NCBI GenBank assembly: GCA_964384025.1
Contig: CAYLJJ010000013.1
Span: 1-64,000, forward strand
Length of the DNA stretch: 64,000 nucleotides
Reading direction: 5' to 3'
Source: CAYLJJ01 sp964384025
GTDB lineage: Bacteria > Myxococcota_A > Bradymonadia > UBA7976 > UBA1532
The notes beneath the pieces were generated by a model. That model saw only the letters and a program-made list of their open reading frames with translations, made no database searches and was not told the origin of the DNA. This document shows, in pieces, positions 14,880 through 24,599 of this stretch (positions within the stretch are counted from its first letter, which is position 1; every line of letters begins with the position of its first letter). Position numbers and translations under genes: made by a program.

Positions 14880-16714
14880 GCGCCGTCGGTATCGATCTGG
14901 GCACGACCCACAGCTTAGTCGCCTGCTTAGAGGGGGGGCAGCCTCGCTGTCTCCTCAACGCGGAGGGGGATCCCCTGCTCCCCTCTGTGGTGAGCTTCTA
15001 TGGAGAAGATATCTTGGTGGGCCATGAGGCTCTAGCGGCGGCGATAGAGCATCCGCAGGAGACCGTGGTCTCAGTAAAACGCTTTATGGGACGTAGCGCT
15101 CAGGAGCTGGCTGAGGAGGAGCTGCTCAGCGTGGCCCTGGAGCAGAAGGGCAGCGCCCTGATGATCCGCGCCGGGGAGCGCGACTACAGCCCTGTAGAGA
15201 TCTCGGCTGAGATCCTCAAGGTGTTGGCCGCTCGAGCTGATGCTGCCTTGGGTGGGGGGGTTGATCGAGCGGTGATCACCGTGCCCGCTTACTTTGATGA
15301 CGCTCAACGTAACGCCACCCGTCAAGCGGGACGAATGGCGGGCCTAGAGGTGATGCGGCTCCTGAATGAGCCCACCGCGGCTGCTCTGGCCTATGGCCTT
15401 CAACATAAACGTGAGGGCAAGTTCGCCATCTTTGATCTGGGCGGTGGCACCTTTGATATCAGCATCCTCCATTTGGTAGAGGGGGTCTTTGAGGTCCTCT
15501 CCACCGGCGGAGATACCCGTCTGGGGGGAGATGACTTTGACCGCTTTATCGCCGGAGATCTTCTTCAACAAGGGGGGCTGGAAGCGGAGAGCCTCAGCCC
15601 TCAAGATCGCCGAACTTTATTGAGACAGGCGCGAAATCTCAAGCAACAGCTCAGCCAGAGGAGGGATCTCAAGTTGGAGATCAGCCTCTCTTCTGGAAGC
15701 TTCAAGGCTCAACTCAGCCGCGATCGTCTGACCCTACTCCTCGCCCCTCTGTTAAAGCGTCTAGAGCTGCCCTGTCGTCGTGCCCTCACGGATGCAGAGC
15801 TGCGCCCTGAGCAGTTGGATGGGGTGGTCCTGGTGGGGGGCAGCACCCGCTCTCCCATCGTACGAGAGTTTGTACAGCATTTCTTCGCTCAGAGACCTCT
15901 GGACAATATCGATCCTGATCAAGTAGTGGCTCTCGGAGCCGCGATCCAAGCCGATCTTCTCAGCCTAGAGTCTGAGTTGAGGATCCTGGACGGAGGAGAC
16001 ATTCTCCTCTTGGATGTGATCCCCCTCTCTCTGGGTCTGGAGACGATGGGGGGCTTGGTCGAGAAGATCATCCACCGCAACAGCGCCATCCCCAACAGCG
16101 TGGCTCAGGAGTTTACCACCTTCCAAGATGGACAAACAGGGATGGATATCCATGTCCTCCAAGGAGAGCGAGAGTTGGTGACTGATTGCCGCAGTTTGGC
16201 GCGCTTTCGTCTCACAGGTATCCCCCCCAGAGCAGCAGGCTTATCCCGAGTGCGGGTGAGTTTTCAGGTGGACGCTGATGGCATTCTCCAGGTCAAGGCT
16301 CAGGAACTCTCTACTGGAGTTGAGCAGTCTGTCCGAGTGGAGCCGGGCCATGGTCTGAGCGATGAGCAGGTGGAGGAGATGCTTCAATCCTCACTCGATA
16401 AAGCTGAAGAGGATGTGATGGCGCGCTTCCTCCGCACCGCCCAAGTAGAAGCAGAGCGGGTGATCATCCCCATCCGTAAGGCGATGAGCCAAGACGCTGA
16501 TCTCCTAGATTCAGAGGAGCATGAGGTGATCGAGGAGGCTCTCCAAGATCTAGAGAGCGCCCTTAAGGGTGAAGATTTTCGCCTCATTCAAGATCTGAGC
16601 GCCCTACTCGATCAGGTCAGCGGGGGCTTTGCTCAGCGTCGTATGGAGCGCGCTCTGCAACAGGGATTGGAGCAGGTAAAGATAGAAGATCTTGAAAAGG
16701 ATATCAGCCCTTGA
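14876..16714 (+). CDS. hscA: Hsp70-type chaperone HscA
   Basis: A 612-residue Hsp70 specialised for Fe-S transfer from IscU. N-terminal ATPase domain: GIDLGTTHSLVA, NEPTAAALAYG, DLGGGTFDISIL and VVLVGGSTRSPIV. The substrate-binding domain starts near IPLSLGLETMGG and a helical lid ends the chain. At about 612 residues and within an isc operon it is HscA rather than general DnaK. It lies between hscB and iscX; no ferredoxin gene (fdx) intervenes, although one does in E. coli. Confidence 0.95.
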   Translation: MSAVGIDLGTTHSLVACLEGGQPRCLLNAEGDPLLPSVVSFYGEDILVGHEALAAAIEHPQETVVSVKRFMGRSAQELAEEELLSVALEQKGSALMIRAGERDYSPVEISAEILKVLAARADAALGGGVDRAVITVPAYFDDAQRNATRQAGRMAGLEVMRLLNEPTAAALAYGLQHKREGKFAIFDLGGGTFDISILHLVEGVFEVLSTGGDTRLGGDDFDRFIAGDLLQQGGLEAESLSPQDRRTLLRQARNLKQQLSQRRDLKLEISLSSGSFKAQLSRDRLTLLLAPLLKRLELPCRRALTDAELRPEQLDGVVLVGGSTRSPIVREFVQHFFAQRPLDNIDPDQVVALGAAIQADLLSLESELRILDGGDILLLDVIPLSLGLETMGGLVEKIIHRNSAIPNSVAQEFTTFQDGQTGMDIHVLQGERELVTDCRSLARFRLTGIPPRAAGLSRVRVSFQVDADGILQVKAQELSTGVEQSVRVEPGHGLSDEQVEEMLQSSLDKAEEDVMARFLRTAQVEAERVIIPIRKAMSQDADLLDSEEHEVIEEALQDLESALKGEDFRLIQDLSALLDQVSGGFAQRRMERALQQGLEQVKIEDLEKDISP

Positions 16715-16920
16715 AGCTCAAATGGACCGACGTGTATGCCTTAGGAGAGATACTCTATGAGCGCTTCCCAGAGAAGCCTCCCCTTGAGGTTCGCTTTACC
16801 GATCTGATGGCCTGGGTGATGGAGATCCCTGAGTTTGAGGACAGCCCTGAGCGCTGCGGTGAACGCGTCCTTGAGGCGATCCAGATGGTCTGGCTGTCTG
16901 AGTGGCAGGAAGATAGATAG
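16711..16920 (+). CDS. iscX: IscX
   Basis: A 69-residue acidic protein (KWTDVYALGEILYERFPE at the start) matching IscX/YfhJ, a small iron-binding adaptor that tunes IscS activity. It starts at a TTG whose last two bases join the hscA stop (TTGA). A rare start with overlap suggests low, coupled translation. It is the last gene of the isc operon. Confidence 0.92.
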   Translation: MKLKWTDVYALGEILYERFPEKPPLEVRFTDLMAWVMEIPEFEDSPERCGERVLEAIQMVWLSEWQEDR

Positions 16921-17099
16921 ATCGGGTGAAATCCGAGCACAGTGATATGAGATCATAGGCTGTAATTCTCAATTGCGCACCATTGAATATCGCTAGAACA
17001 TTAGATTCAAAAAGCCTCAATCAAAAGTCCTTTTAACTCTTGCGTTTGAAGAAAAAAGGCGCCAAAACACCCTCTATTCTGGGATTTCTGAGGTTCTTG

Positions 17100-18473
17100 A
17101 TGGCATTACACCTGATCAAGAAGGGCCTAGACCTCCCCCTGAGCGGTGCAACAGAGCAGAAGGTCTACGATGGCGCTTCAGTCTCTTATGTGGCGCTCGT
17201 GGCGGAAGACTACCCCTTTATGAAGCCGCGGATGTTCGTGGCTGTTGGTGATCAAGTCAAGCGGGGCCAACTCCTGATGGAGGATCGAAAGGCCGAGGGG
17301 GTTCGCTTTACAGCCCCCGCCGCTGGCGAAGTTGTGGCGATCAATCGAGGCGCTCGCCGAGCCCTCCAGACGGTCGTCATCAGACTCAGCGAGGGGGAGC
17401 TGCAAGGGGAGCCTCCAAGGGAGGAGTTTCAACCTTTTGAGAGCTATACAGACAAGGCGTTAGAGGAGCTTGGGGTTCAGGAGATCAAAGATCTTCTTCA
17501 AGAGTCTGGGCTCTGGACCGCCATCCGACAGCGACCTTTTAATACGGTGCCCTCCCCCGCTGGGAGCTGCAAAGCCCTCTTCATCAACGCCATGAGCAGC
17601 GAGGCCCTCTCTGGGGACCCTGAAGTGATCATCGCGGGGCAGGAGGAGGAGTTTGCTCAAGGGATGAAGCTGGTCAGTCAGCTCACCGAAGGCTCCATCT
17701 ATCTCTGCCGTAAGGCAGGCTCAAAGATCAGCTTTAAGGGGGAACGGGTTCGCGTTGAAGAGTTCTCGGGGAAGCACCCTGCGGGCCTCGTCGGCACCCA
17801 TATCCACACTCTAGATCCAGTACACACAGGCAAAGTGGTCTGGCACCTGGGCTATCAGGATGTGATCGCCATTGGGCAGCTCTTTCAGAGCGGTCGCCTA
17901 CCGGTGGAGCGGATCATCGCCCTCTCAGGTCCGATGGTGAAGGAGCCCCGGCTGCTCCGTACCCGTCTGGGCGCGGAGATCGCGCCATTGATCGAGGGGC
18001 AGCTCAAGGAGGGGGAGCCCCGAGTGATCGCTGGCTCTATCCTCTATGGTCGCAAAGCGATGACTGAGGTGCATGGCTATCTCGGCCGCTACCTTCATCA
18101 AATCTCCTGCCTCGTTGAGGATCGCAAGCGGCGCTTCATGGGTTGGTTGATGCCGGGCGGGAAGATGTTCTCCACAGCACGCATCAGCTTGGCCGCGCTC
18201 CTGCCCAAGAAGCTGGCGATGGGCACCAGCACCTTCGGTTCTCATCGAGCGATGGTGCCCATCGGTATGTTTGAACGGGTGATGCCTCTCGACATTATGC
18301 CCACCTTCCTCCTTCGCGCTTTAGCGGCGAAGGATCTTGAGCGCGCTGAGGCCCTGGGCTGCTTGGAGCTTGATGAAGAGGATCTGGCCCTCTGCACCTT
18401 TGTCAGTCCTGGAAAACAGGACTGGGGAGCGATCCTACGTGAGAACCTGTTCCAGATCTGGAAGGAGGGGTGA
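17100..18473 (+). CDS. nqrA: Na+-translocating NADH:quinone reductase subunit A
   Basis: A 457-residue cytoplasmic quinone-site subunit. The ATG at 17100 (CTGAGG upstream) gives MALHLIKKGLDLPLSG, the family-typical start; a TTG 60 bp earlier would only add a basic stretch. Features include the biotinyl-like YPFMKPRMFVAVGDQVKRGQ, AGEVVAINRG and GTHIHTLDPV, all in register with NqrA. Length is slightly over the usual about 447. It is the first gene of nqrABCDEF; the 179 bp before it contain no gene. Confidence 0.95.
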   Translation: MALHLIKKGLDLPLSGATEQKVYDGASVSYVALVAEDYPFMKPRMFVAVGDQVKRGQLLMEDRKAEGVRFTAPAAGEVVAINRGARRALQTVVIRLSEGELQGEPPREEFQPFESYTDKALEELGVQEIKDLLQESGLWTAIRQRPFNTVPSPAGSCKALFINAMSSEALSGDPEVIIAGQEEEFAQGMKLVSQLTEGSIYLCRKAGSKISFKGERVRVEEFSGKHPAGLVGTHIHTLDPVHTGKVVWHLGYQDVIAIGQLFQSGRLPVERIIALSGPMVKEPRLLRTRLGAEIAPLIEGQLKEGEPRVIAGSILYGRKAMTEVHGYLGRYLHQISCLVEDRKRRFMGWLMPGGKMFSTARISLAALLPKKLAMGTSTFGSHRAMVPIGMFERVMPLDIMPTFLLRALAAKDLERAEALGCLELDEEDLALCTFVSPGKQDWGAILRENLFQIWKEG

Positions 18474-19678
18474 TGCTTCGAGACTTCCTCGATAAGCAAG
18501 CCAAGCTCTTTGAGCCCGGAGGGAAGCTGCATAAGCTCTACCCCCTCTGGGAGGCTCAGGACACGGTCCTCTACACCCCCGGTCATGTGACTCAGGGCCG
18601 CACCCATGTGCGTGATGCTCTGGATCTCAAGCGGATGATGATCATCGTGGTCCTGGCCCTGATGCCCATCTTCCTCTTCGCGATGTATAACACTGGGCAT
18701 CAGGTCCATGCGGCGATGGCGGCAGAAGGAGTCCAACCCCTTAAAGTTTGGCAGACGAGCCTCTTTCAGAGCTTGGGCTTCAGCCATCAGGATGCCCTCT
18801 TCAACAACCTGATCTACGGCGCCCTCTTCTTTTTGCCGATCCTCATGGTCACCTTCGCGGCGGGGGGTCTCATCGAGGTGGCTACCGCCATAGTCCGTAA
18901 ACATGAGGTCAACGAGGGCTTTCTGGTCACCGGTTTCCTCTTCCCTCTGATCCTGCCCCCCACTATCCCACTTTGGCAGGTGGCCTTAGGCATCATCTTT
19001 GGGACCCTGATCGGCAAAGAGGTCTTTGGTGGCACTGGGATGAACATCTTTAACCCAGCCCTGACCGGTCGCGCCTTCCTCTTCTTCGCCTATCCTGGGC
19101 AGATCTCCGGCGATCAGGTCTGGACAGCGACCGATGGGGTCAGCAGCGCGACCCTCCTGGGCCAGGCTGCTGCTGAGGGGAATACTCTGGGTGCCTTCGG
19201 CAGTGATCTCTGGATGGATGCCTTCTTGGGGAACATCTCCGGCTCTATGGGAGAGACCTCAGCGCTGCTCTGCTTTGTTGGAGCGTTGCTCCTGATCTTC
19301 ACTCAGATCGGCTCTTGGCGAACCATGTTGGGGGTGATTTTAGGGACAGCCCTGACCTCAGTGCTGCTCAACGCCATCGGCTCCGACTCCAACCCGATGT
19401 TTCAGGTGCCCTTCTACTGGCACATGGTGTTGGGAGGCTGGGCTCTTGGAACCGTTTTTATGGCCACCGATCCAGTCTCTTCAGCCTTTACTGATGGGGG
19501 CAAGCTGATCTATGGCTTTGGGATCGGGCTGATGGTGGTGCTTATCCGCGTCGTCAACCCCGCCTATCCCGAGGGGATGATGCTGGCCATCCTGTTTATG
19601 AACATGTTCGCTCCCTTCATCGATCACTTCTTCGTACAGGGGAATATCCAGAGGAGGTTGGCGCGGCATGGGCTATAG
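18470..19678 (+). CDS. nqrB: Na+-NQR subunit B
   Basis: A 402-residue polytopic subunit that carries covalent FMN and riboflavin and forms part of the Na+ channel. It starts MLRDFLDKQAKLFEPGGKLHKLYPL. The flavinylation site is TDGVSSATLL, where Thr is FMN-linked; SSAT replaces the common SGAT. GGTGMNIFNPALTGRAFLFF is a family hallmark. It overlaps nqrA by 4 bp. Confidence 0.96.
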   Translation: MMLRDFLDKQAKLFEPGGKLHKLYPLWEAQDTVLYTPGHVTQGRTHVRDALDLKRMMIIVVLALMPIFLFAMYNTGHQVHAAMAAEGVQPLKVWQTSLFQSLGFSHQDALFNNLIYGALFFLPILMVTFAAGGLIEVATAIVRKHEVNEGFLVTGFLFPLILPPTIPLWQVALGIIFGTLIGKEVFGGTGMNIFNPALTGRAFLFFAYPGQISGDQVWTATDGVSSATLLGQAAAEGNTLGAFGSDLWMDAFLGNISGSMGETSALLCFVGALLLIFTQIGSWRTMLGVILGTALTSVLLNAIGSDSNPMFQVPFYWHMVLGGWALGTVFMATDPVSSAFTDGGKLIYGFGIGLMVVLIRVVNPAYPEGMMLAILFMNMFAPFIDHFFVQGNIQRRLARHGL

Positions 19679-20450
19679 CAGCAAATATATCATCGGATTT
19701 GCGGGCGCGGTCTGCTTGGTCTGTGCCGTGATCGTCTCGGGAGCCGCCGTGGCTCTCAAGGATCGCCAAGAGGCCAATAAGGTCCTGGATCGTCAAAAGA
19801 AGGTCCTCTCTGTAGCTGGGCTGCTCTCTGCCGGTGAGGATCTCAACAGGGAAGCGATTCAGGATCGCTTTAAGGAGCGTATTCGACCCCGCATCATCGA
19901 CCTCAAGAGCGGGCAGTATGATGAGACGGTCGCGCTGGACAGCTTTGACCAGCGCAAGGCCACCAAGGATCCAGCGCTCAGCAAGGCGGCGCCCAAGAAC
20001 GATGGGAAGATCGCTCGCGTCCCCAAGAACGCCCTCATCTATCAGCTTATGGCCGAAGGGAACCCTGAAGAGGTGGAGATGTTGATCCTCCCCATCGTGG
20101 GCAAGGGCCTCTGGTCCACCATGTACGGCTTCTTGGCCTTGGCGCCCGACACCACCACCATCCAGGGCCTCACCTTCTACGAGCATGGGGAGACCCCTGG
20201 GCTCGGCGGCGAGGTGGAGAACCCCAGTTGGTTGGCTAAATGGGTGGGTCGTAAGGTCTATGATGAGAATTGGGTAGCCCGTATCAATGTTAAGAAAGGG
20301 CTGGCTCAGGATCCAAAATATGATGTGGATGGGCTCTCAGGCGCGACCCTCACCTGTCGAGGGGTTTCTGGACTCATCCAGTTCTGGTTGGGTGAGAATG
20401 GCTACAGTCCCTTCCTGGCTCAGTTCCGAAAGGGGGGCCCTAAGTCATGA
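19668..20450 (+). CDS. nqrC: Na+-NQR subunit C
   Basis: A 260-residue subunit with one N-terminal TM helix and a periplasmic FMN-binding domain. The flavinylation motif is DGLSGATLTCRG, with the Thr as FMN acceptor. GLGGEVENPSWLAKW is conserved. It overlaps nqrB by 11 bp. ApbE encoded downstream should load its FMN. Confidence 0.95.
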   Translation: MGYSSKYIIGFAGAVCLVCAVIVSGAAVALKDRQEANKVLDRQKKVLSVAGLLSAGEDLNREAIQDRFKERIRPRIIDLKSGQYDETVALDSFDQRKATKDPALSKAAPKNDGKIARVPKNALIYQLMAEGNPEEVEMLILPIVGKGLWSTMYGFLALAPDTTTIQGLTFYEHGETPGLGGEVENPSWLAKWVGRKVYDENWVARINVKKGLAQDPKYDVDGLSGATLTCRGVSGLIQFWLGENGYSPFLAQFRKGGPKS

Positions 20451-21070
20451 ACGCAAAGCAGAAGGAAGCCCTGCTCGATCCCCTCTTTGACGACAACCCC
20501 ATCGCGCTCCAGGTCCTGGGCATCTGCTCAGCACTGGCGGTGACCACTAAGCTGGAGACCGCCTTTGTGATGTCCTTGGCGGTGATCGCGGTGACCACCT
20601 TGAGCAATGTGGCGGTCAGCGCGATCCGCAGCTGGATCCCGCCCAGCATCCGTATCATTGTTCAGCTGACCATTATCGCCTCTTTGGTGATCGTCACCGA
20701 CCAAGTTCTCAAAGCCTTTGTCTTTGAAATCAGCAAACAACTCTCTGTTTTCGTGGGTCTGATCATCACCAACTGCATCGTCATGGGTCGCGCCGAAGCC
20801 TATGCGATGCAGAACCCTCCGCTGCTCTCCGCCATCGATGGTCTGGGCAACGGTCTGGGTTACAGTTTGGTGCTGATCTTCGTCGGCTTCTTCCGTGAGC
20901 TGTTTGGCTCAGGGAAGCTCTTTGGGCAGAGCATCTTTAGCCTGACCACAGAGGGTGGCTGGTATGAGGCCAATGGCCTCCTGGTCTTGGCTCCTGGAGC
21001 CTTCTTCCTGATCGCGATCTTTATCTGGTTGCTCAAGATCTGGCGACCCGCGTTGGTGGAGGCAGAGTAA
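20447..21070 (+). CDS. nqrD: Na+-NQR subunit D
   Basis: A 207-residue six-TM subunit related to RnfE. It starts MNAKQKEALLDPLFDDNPIA. The conserved Cys of the membrane Fe-S/iron site is in GLIITNCIVMGRAEAY, and GLGNGLGYSLVLI follows. It overlaps nqrC by 4 bp. Confidence 0.95.
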   Translation: MNAKQKEALLDPLFDDNPIALQVLGICSALAVTTKLETAFVMSLAVIAVTTLSNVAVSAIRSWIPPSIRIIVQLTIIASLVIVTDQVLKAFVFEISKQLSVFVGLIITNCIVMGRAEAYAMQNPPLLSAIDGLGNGLGYSLVLIFVGFFRELFGSGKLFGQSIFSLTTEGGWYEANGLLVLAPGAFFLIAIFIWLLKIWRPALVEAE

Positions 21071-21073
21071 ACA

Positions 21074-21688
21074 ATGGAGCATTATATCAGCCTCGCCATC
21101 AAGGCGATCTTTGTTGAAAACATGGCCCTGGCCTTCTTCCTGGGGATGTGTTCCTTCCTGGCCGTCTCCAAGAAGGTAGAGACCGCCATCGGCCTGGGCT
21201 TCGCGGTTACCTTCGTCTTGGTGGTCACGACCCCCCTAAATAACCTGATTTATAACCTCTTCCTCAAAGAGGGGGCGATGGCTTGGATCAGCTCTGATCT
21301 AGCCAGCACGGATCTCTCATTCCTCTCCTTCCTGACCTTTATCGGGACCATCGCCGCCGCTGTACAGGTGGTGGAGATGACCCTGGACCGCTACGCCCCG
21401 GCGCTCTACTCTGCTTTGGGGGTCTTTCTACCCCTCATCGCGGTCAACTGCGCCATCTTGGGCGCCTCACTCTTCATGGTGGAGCGAGACTACAACCTCG
21501 CGGAGAGCACCGTCTTTGGTCTGGGCTCAGGCATCGGCTTTGGGTTGGCGATCACCGCCTTAGCAGCCATTCGCGAGAAGATGCACTACAGTCACGTCCC
21601 CGAAGGGCTTAGAGGCTTGGGGATCACCTTCATCGTCACAGGGTTGATGGCCGTCGCGTTTATGGCCTTCGCCGGGATCCAGCTTTGA
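21074..21688 (+). CDS. nqrE: Na+-NQR subunit E
   Basis: A 204-residue six-TM subunit, pseudosymmetric partner of NqrD. It starts MEHYISLAIKAIFVENMALA with FFLGMCSFLAVSKK. The second conserved Cys is in LIAVNCAILGASLF, facing that of NqrD to hold the intramembrane iron centre. GSGIGFGLAITALAAIREK is conserved. Confidence 0.95.
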   Translation: MEHYISLAIKAIFVENMALAFFLGMCSFLAVSKKVETAIGLGFAVTFVLVVTTPLNNLIYNLFLKEGAMAWISSDLASTDLSFLSFLTFIGTIAAAVQVVEMTLDRYAPALYSALGVFLPLIAVNCAILGASLFMVERDYNLAESTVFGLGSGIGFGLAITALAAIREKMHYSHVPEGLRGLGITFIVTGLMAVAFMAFAGIQL

Positions 21689-21698
21689 AGGAGGCACG

Positions 21699-22922
21699 AT
21701 GTCTACGATAATTTTTGGTGTCCTGGTCTTTATCATCTCCATCCTCTCTTTGGTGGTGATCTTGATGGTGGCCCGCTCCAAGCTGGTCAACACTGACAAC
21801 GTCAAGCTGCTGATCAACAAGGATCCAGAGAAGACGAGGGATGTCCCCGCTGGGAGCACACTCCTCAACACTCTAACCGCTGAGAAGATCTTCATCCCCT
21901 CCGCCTGTGGCGGCAAGGGGAGCTGTGGAGTCTGTACGGTCGAGGTTCACTCCGGCGGAGGCGCGATGCTGCCCACCGAGGAGGGACATATCAGCCGAGG
22001 AGACGCTAAGAAGGGGGTTCGTCTGGCTTGTCAGCTCAAGGTGAAGCAGGAGATCTCCATCGAGCTTGAGCCGGAGATCTTCTCCGTCCAGAAATGGAAC
22101 TGTCGGGTGCGCTCTAACAACAACGTGGCCACCTTTATCAAAGAGTTGGTCCTGGAGATTCCCCAGGGGGAGGAGGTTCCTTTCCGAGCGGGAGGCTATA
22201 TCCAGATTGAGGCCCCCAAACATGTGGTTGACTACAAGGACTTTGATATCGACGAGGAGTATCGCGGCGATTGGGATCGCTTCAATATGTGGCAGTTTGT
22301 CTCTAAGGTAGATGAGCCTGTGACGCGGGCCTACTCTATGGCGAGCTATCCCTTGGAGAAGGAGCTGATCATGCTGAACGTGCGGATCGCCTCCCCACCT
22401 CCTCGCACTCCCAATGTTCCCCCTGGCAAGATGTCCTCCTTCATCTTCAATCTAAAAGAGGGTGATGAGGTTGTCATCTCGGGGCCTTACGGAGAGTTTT
22501 TCGCCCGAGAGACCCAAAATGAGATGGTCTTTATCGGGGGAGGTGCAGGGATGGCGCCGATGCGCTCTCACATCTTTGATCAGTTCCGACGCCTCAAGAC
22601 CGATCGTAAAGTCTCCTTTTGGTATGGTGCTCGGAGCCTTAGAGAGGCTTTCTATGTAGAGCACTTTGACGCGATCGCCGCTGAAAATGAGAACTTCGAG
22701 TGGAACTTGGCCCTCTCTGATCCGCTCCCTGAGGACAACTGGGAGGGTTATACAGGCTTTATCCACCAAGTTGTCTTAGACAATTACCTCAAGGAACACC
22801 CTGCTCCTGAGGATGTAGAGTACTATATGTGCGGACCACCGATGATGAACAACGCGGTGATCAATATGCTCTTGGAGATGGGCGTCGAACATGAGAACAT
22901 CATGCTTGATGATTTTGGCTGA
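21699..22922 (+). CDS. nqrF: Na+-NQR subunit F
   Basis: A 407-residue NADH-oxidising subunit. An N-terminal TM helix is followed by a 2Fe-2S ferredoxin domain (CGGKGSCGVC and the distant RLACQ), an FAD domain (RAYSMASYP) and an NADH domain (FIGGGAGMAPMRSH, YMCGPPMMNNAV). Electrons pass from NADH to FAD to 2Fe-2S to the NqrB/C/D/E centres. Confidence 0.97.
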   Translation: MSTIIFGVLVFIISILSLVVILMVARSKLVNTDNVKLLINKDPEKTRDVPAGSTLLNTLTAEKIFIPSACGGKGSCGVCTVEVHSGGGAMLPTEEGHISRGDAKKGVRLACQLKVKQEISIELEPEIFSVQKWNCRVRSNNNVATFIKELVLEIPQGEEVPFRAGGYIQIEAPKHVVDYKDFDIDEEYRGDWDRFNMWQFVSKVDEPVTRAYSMASYPLEKELIMLNVRIASPPPRTPNVPPGKMSSFIFNLKEGDEVVISGPYGEFFARETQNEMVFIGGGAGMAPMRSHIFDQFRRLKTDRKVSFWYGARSLREAFYVEHFDAIAAENENFEWNLALSDPLPEDNWEGYTGFIHQVVLDNYLKEHPAPEDVEYYMCGPPMMNNAVINMLLEMGVEHENIMLDDFG

Positions 22923-22931
22923 GAGAAGCTC

Positions 22932-23963
22932 TTGAGCAACAAGCCCCGTCTTCTCCTTCCCATCCTCTTTATCCTCCTCCTTTTTGCTCTTCTCTGGATG
23001 CGCCGACCTGAAGGCCCTGTATTTCAGACTTTCAAGGGGCAGACCATGGGGACTCACTACACGGTTAAGGTGTTGGGTGCTCAAGAGGGCCTCGCGGCGC
23101 TGATCCAGAGCGGCTTAGAGGCGGTGGATGCACGGATGTCAACTTACCGTTCAGACTCCGAGCTTTCGCGTTTTAACCAGAGTTCAGAGCAGATCTTCTC
23201 CGCCTCTCCCCAGCTTATTGAGGTGATGGAGATGGCTCAGACGATCAGCGGGCTCTCAGGTGGTGCCTTCGATATCACAGTGGGGCCTCTGGTCAATGCC
23301 TGGGGTTTTGGTCCTAATAAGCGTCAGAACCCTCCTGATGAAGCAGAGATCCAAAAACTCCTCTCCCGTCTGGGACACCAACACCTACATATAGAGCGGG
23401 AGGCGGGACAGCTTCGCAAGGATCTACCTGAACTCTACTGCGATCTCTCCGCCATCGCTAAAGGCTATGGGGTGGATCAGCTCGCGGAGCTGCTGCTTAA
23501 GGAGGGTTATAAAAATTTTATGGTGGAGGTGGGGGGTGAGCTGCGCGTTGAGGGTCGGAACGCAGAGGGCAAACCTTGGCAGATTGGTATCCAGCTTCCC
23601 TCCTCCGAGGAGCAGGCTCTTCAAGAGGTGATCTCCATCTCAGGGATCGCCATGGCCACCTCAGGAGATTATCGCAACTACTATGAAAAGGGGGGGGAGC
23701 GCATTTCCCATACCATCGATGCGCGTACAGGCAAGCCCATCAAACATCGTCTGGCCTCCATCACAGTCCTACACCCTCGCTGCGCTCTGGCTGACGCCTG
23801 GGCTACAGCTCTCAACGTCTTGGGGCCTGAGGAGGGCTTCCGTTTGGCAGAGCGGGAGAGGCTCCCCGCCTTCTTCGTTATACGTGATCCAGAGGGCCAT
23901 TTTATCGAGCGCGCGACCCCAGCCTTTAAAAAAATTCGGGACCAGGACCGAACACTGCAATAA
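22932..23963 (+). CDS. apbE: FAD:protein FMN transferase
   Basis: A 343-residue periplasmic flavin transferase (Mg2+-dependent) that attaches FMN to the Thr of NqrB and NqrC. It has an N-terminal hydrophobic anchor without a lipobox, GTHYTVKV, DARMSTYRSDSELSRFN, DLSAIAKGYGVD, VGGELRVEG and SGDYRNYYE...HTIDARTGKP, plus the LADAWATAL metal site. A TTG at 22932 with GAGAGAAG upstream is the only start that keeps the anchor. Confidence 0.95.
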   Translation: MSNKPRLLLPILFILLLFALLWMRRPEGPVFQTFKGQTMGTHYTVKVLGAQEGLAALIQSGLEAVDARMSTYRSDSELSRFNQSSEQIFSASPQLIEVMEMAQTISGLSGGAFDITVGPLVNAWGFGPNKRQNPPDEAEIQKLLSRLGHQHLHIEREAGQLRKDLPELYCDLSAIAKGYGVDQLAELLLKEGYKNFMVEVGGELRVEGRNAEGKPWQIGIQLPSSEEQALQEVISISGIAMATSGDYRNYYEKGGERISHTIDARTGKPIKHRLASITVLHPRCALADAWATALNVLGPEEGFRLAERERLPAFFVIRDPEGHFIERATPAFKKIRDQDRTLQ

Positions 23964-23993
23964 GATATGAGACCAGTGTTTGATGGAGGCGAG

Positions 23994-24233
23994 ATGGGGA
24001 CTCTATTACTGACCTTCGCGTTGATGGGGATCTTTATGTTGATGATGTCAGTTGGGATTATCTTCTCTGATCGCCCTCTCCGAGGCTCCTGTCAGACAGG
24101 CTCCTGCAGCTGTGAACCCAGCCCCAGCACGGCAAAGCCTAACCCTGATGGGGTAGGGCTCCCTTCAGGCTGGGCTCTAAAAGAGTCCAAGGCGGAGATA
24201 TTAGAGATCAAACTATTTGAGGGAAGAGGATGA
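23994..24233 (+). CDS. nqrM: Na+-NQR maturation protein NqrM
   Basis: A 79-residue protein with one N-terminal TM helix and a Cys-rich exit (RGSCQTGSCSC), matching the DUF539/NqrM pattern. NqrM delivers iron for the NqrD/E centre. ATG at 23994 with GGAGG 5 bases away is preferred over the ATG at 23967, which lacks a ribosome site. The Cys cluster has one or two more Cys than most homologues I know. It ends overlapping the HPt gene by 4 bp. Confidence 0.85.
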   Translation: MGTLLLTFALMGIFMLMMSVGIIFSDRPLRGSCQTGSCSCEPSPSTAKPNPDGVGLPSGWALKESKAEILEIKLFEGRG

Positions 24234-24568
24234 GCCAAGAGATCATCGATCAAGGAATCCTCATGGATATCTTTGAGGGCGATATGGAGCTTTACGGAGA
24301 GATCGTCGAGGTCTTCCTAGAGTTTCAACCAGAGCAACTTGAAGCGGTCGCCCAGGGGATCGCCGTTCAAGATCCCAAGGCGATCGAGCAAGCAGCTCAC
24401 CGGCTTAAAGGAGGTCTGGTCAACATCGGCGCTCTTCAAGCAGGTGAGGCCGCTCGCGTGCTGGAGGAGGCGGGTCGCACTCAACAGATGGGGGGGCTTG
24501 AGGAGAAGCTGAAGAGGCTTCGTTATGAGAACAAGCGCCTGATTGAGGCTCTCAAAGAGATCATCTAA
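24230..24568 (+). CDS. Histidine phosphotransfer (HPt) protein
   Basis: A 112-residue free-standing HPt domain, a four-helix bundle with the phospho-accepting His in AAHRLKGGLVNIGA. It relays phosphate between hybrid kinases and response regulators. It is coupled to nqrM by an ATGA overlap; no cognate kinase is next to it. Its place at the end of the nqr operon is odd, and a regulatory link to Na+ pumping is speculation. Confidence 0.85.
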   Translation: MSQEIIDQGILMDIFEGDMELYGEIVEVFLEFQPEQLEAVAQGIAVQDPKAIEQAAHRLKGGLVNIGALQAGEAARVLEEAGRTQQMGGLEEKLKRLRYENKRLIEALKEII

Positions 24569-24599
24569 GCTCAGCCCTTAACTCTGATGAGAGGCTGAA

